Made by a program: the position numbers and the translations under genes. Source: Rheinheimera hassiensis (GTDB lineage: Bacteria > Pseudomonadota > Gammaproteobacteria > Enterobacterales > Alteromonadaceae). From it: 64,000 nucleotides of DNA. The stretch spans positions 122,386 through 186,385 of the forward strand of contig NZ_JAKUJZ010000008.1 of the NCBI RefSeq assembly GCF_022436675.1. The letters run 5' to 3'. The number at the start of each line of letters is the position of its first letter. Position 1 is the first letter of the stretch. Shown here piece by piece: positions 62,937 to 64,000 of this stretch. The notes under the pieces were generated by a model, which did not search any database, was not told the origin of the DNA, and was given only the letters and a program-made list of their open reading frames with translations.

Positions 62937-63740
62937 ATGAATAAAATCGTGATTAATAAATTGAAACGTACCCGCGAAGAGCTTGCCGCTTTCTTGCGTG
63001 CCAAGCGTGAACAACTTACCCCGGCTGATGTGGGCCTACCCAGTGGTAACAGGCGCCGAACCCCGGGCCTGCGCCGGGAAGAAGTGGCTGCACTAGCTGG
63101 CGTTGGTTTGACCTGGTATACCTGGCTGGAACAAGGTAGAGATATTGGTGTATCTGCGGTTTTTCTTGATAATCTGGCGCGTGTGCTTAAACTGGATGCT
63201 GCTGAACGTCGACATCTATTTCTACTGGCACACGAACGGTTGCCCGCTGAACCCGGCAAAACCTTTTGTCAGGTGCCTCCACTTGTACTGCGGTTAATGG
63301 CAGATTTAGCACCGCATCCCTGTTATGTGCTTAATCTTCGCTGGGATGTACTGGCTTATAACCCCCCGGCCGACCAAGTATTCGGTTTTCACCGCCATAG
63401 CCCAGCAGAACGTAATTTATTGTGGATGTGCTTTACCGATAGTCAGTTACGAGCCTCTTTATTTGATTGGGAAACTCAGGCAGCTCAACTACTGGCAAGC
63501 TTTCGGCGCGACTATGCGCATGCAACCAAAGAAGCCGATATTCAGGCATTGATAAGCAACTTACAAAAAGCTTCACCTGAATTTAAGCTAGGTTGGCAAC
63601 AGCATGATGTTCAAGAACCCTGTCAGGAAGTAAGCGCATTTCTGGTTGATGGGAATAAGCTTATTTTTGAACATACTTCAATGACCATCGATGCCGATCG
63701 TCATCTAAAACTGATGGTGTATGCCCAACAGCAGCAATAA
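62937..63740 (+). CDS. XRE regulator with MmyB-like ligand-binding domain
   Basis: This 267-aa protein has an N-terminal HTH (residues ~8-80, with RRTPGLRREEVAALAGVGLTWYTWLEQGRDI) and a C-terminal MmyB-like domain (~105-260, with RWDVLAYNPPADQVFG, a PAS-like ligand pocket). Such proteins control divergently transcribed efflux or oxidoreductase genes, here the MFS gene at 61613-62824. The ligand is unknown. Confidence 0.92.
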   Translation: MNKIVINKLKRTREELAAFLRAKREQLTPADVGLPSGNRRRTPGLRREEVAALAGVGLTWYTWLEQGRDIGVSAVFLDNLARVLKLDAAERRHLFLLAHERLPAEPGKTFCQVPPLVLRLMADLAPHPCYVLNLRWDVLAYNPPADQVFGFHRHSPAERNLLWMCFTDSQLRASLFDWETQAAQLLASFRRDYAHATKEADIQALISNLQKASPEFKLGWQQHDVQEPCQEVSAFLVDGNKLIFEHTSMTIDADRHLKLMVYAQQQQ

Positions 63741-63839
63741 ACAGCCCAGCCTCAAAGGTGCATGAGCTCTTCAGGCAGCGCATTATTGGCAATACTACAG
63801 CAGGTCTGCTGTTAAACCTATGGGTAGCAGCTAATTAAG

Positions 63840-64000
63840 GCTGGCATAGTCTGGCGCAGAGCCGCACCAACACTGCGGATAAAAGACCCGGCTAAAGCGG
63901 AGAAACTGGCAGCGATATATGAAGCATTGAATAATTGCAGCGCTGAGCATCCGGTGTTTTATGAAGATGAGTTGGATATCCACCTGAACCCGAAAATCGG
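63840..64000 (+). pseudogene. IS630-family transposase fragment (cut by window end)
   Basis: From 63840 the frame encodes AGIVWRRAAPTLRIKDPAK and onward to EHPVFYEDELDIHLNPKIG, the start of the DDE catalytic domain of IS630-family transposases. An in-frame TAG at 63825 shows that the N-terminal HTH part is missing, so the copy is 5' truncated or frameshifted. It continues beyond the window. The gap 63741-63839 shows no IS end that I can define. Confidence 0.78.

Overview
The window looks like chromosome of an aerobic, free-living gammaproteobacterium of the Alteromonadales / Rheinheimera-Alishewanella-Arsukibacterium type. This is inferred from gene content (pntB, an acnB-yacL pair, cydABX-cydDC, glnK-amtB, anmK with a TonB receptor and a MurR/RpiR regulator, an M13 peptidase lipoprotein, a DUF3612 regulator, a PEP-CTERM-like protein), not from a 16S gene or a database search. 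No rRNA, tRNA, CRISPR array or replication origin was recognised.

Layout. 1-8.9 kb: end of pntB, a MocR regulator with a LysE exporter, a large di-heme lipoprotein, an MFS/LysR divergent pair and a small EF-hand protein. 8.9-13.95 kb: a tightly packed minus-strand operon that reads as a ribosomally synthesised, post-translationally modified peptide (RiPP) locus: a 58-aa candidate precursor, an MvdD-like ATP-grasp ligase, an SDH/SppA-type Clp-fold protease, a MauE-like membrane protein, a MauD-like thioredoxin-fold protein and an ABC exporter. 13.95-16.2 kb: AT-rich DNA, a structured non-coding stretch, an AraC-LysE pair and a broken EF-hand fragment. 16.2-28.6 kb: NTF2-like protein, small membrane protein, anmK, TonB receptor, MurR/RpiR regulator and the cydABX-cydDC operon. 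28.6-44.4 kb: PEP-CTERM-like protein behind a sigma-54-like promoter, amtB-glnK with NtrC/sigma-54 signals, a membrane-anchored SF2 helicase, yacL-acnB, M13 peptidase, a DUF2157/DUF4401/GDYXXLXY operon and a DUF3612 regulator. 44.4-53.7 kb: small lipoproteins, an RsbQ-like hydrolase with a PAS protein, a YgjP-like metallopeptidase, a VTT membrane protein, an exported ADP-ribosylglycohydrolase, glutaminase, PepSY protein and rof. 53.7-64 kb: an accessory zone with ccdAB, a broken second rof, a barnase/barstar pair, small basic proteins, NYN and NERD proteins, an overlapping soluble/membrane gene pair, an MFS/XRE divergent pair and an IS630 transposase cut off by the window edge.

How the parts work together. 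The housekeeping blocks handle respiration (pntB, cyd operon), the TCA cycle (acnB), ammonium uptake (glnK-amtB) and cell-wall sugar recycling (anmK with the RpiR regulator). The most interesting block is the RiPP-like operon. In the proposed scheme the ATP-grasp enzyme would join side chains in the Asp/Ser/Thr-rich C-terminus of the 58-aa peptide, the MauD/MauE pair would manage its two cysteines, the SDH-type protease would remove the leader, and the ABC transporter would export the product. A hairpin between the precursor and the ligase would keep the precursor in excess. The scheme rests on gene order and family knowledge; the product is unknown.
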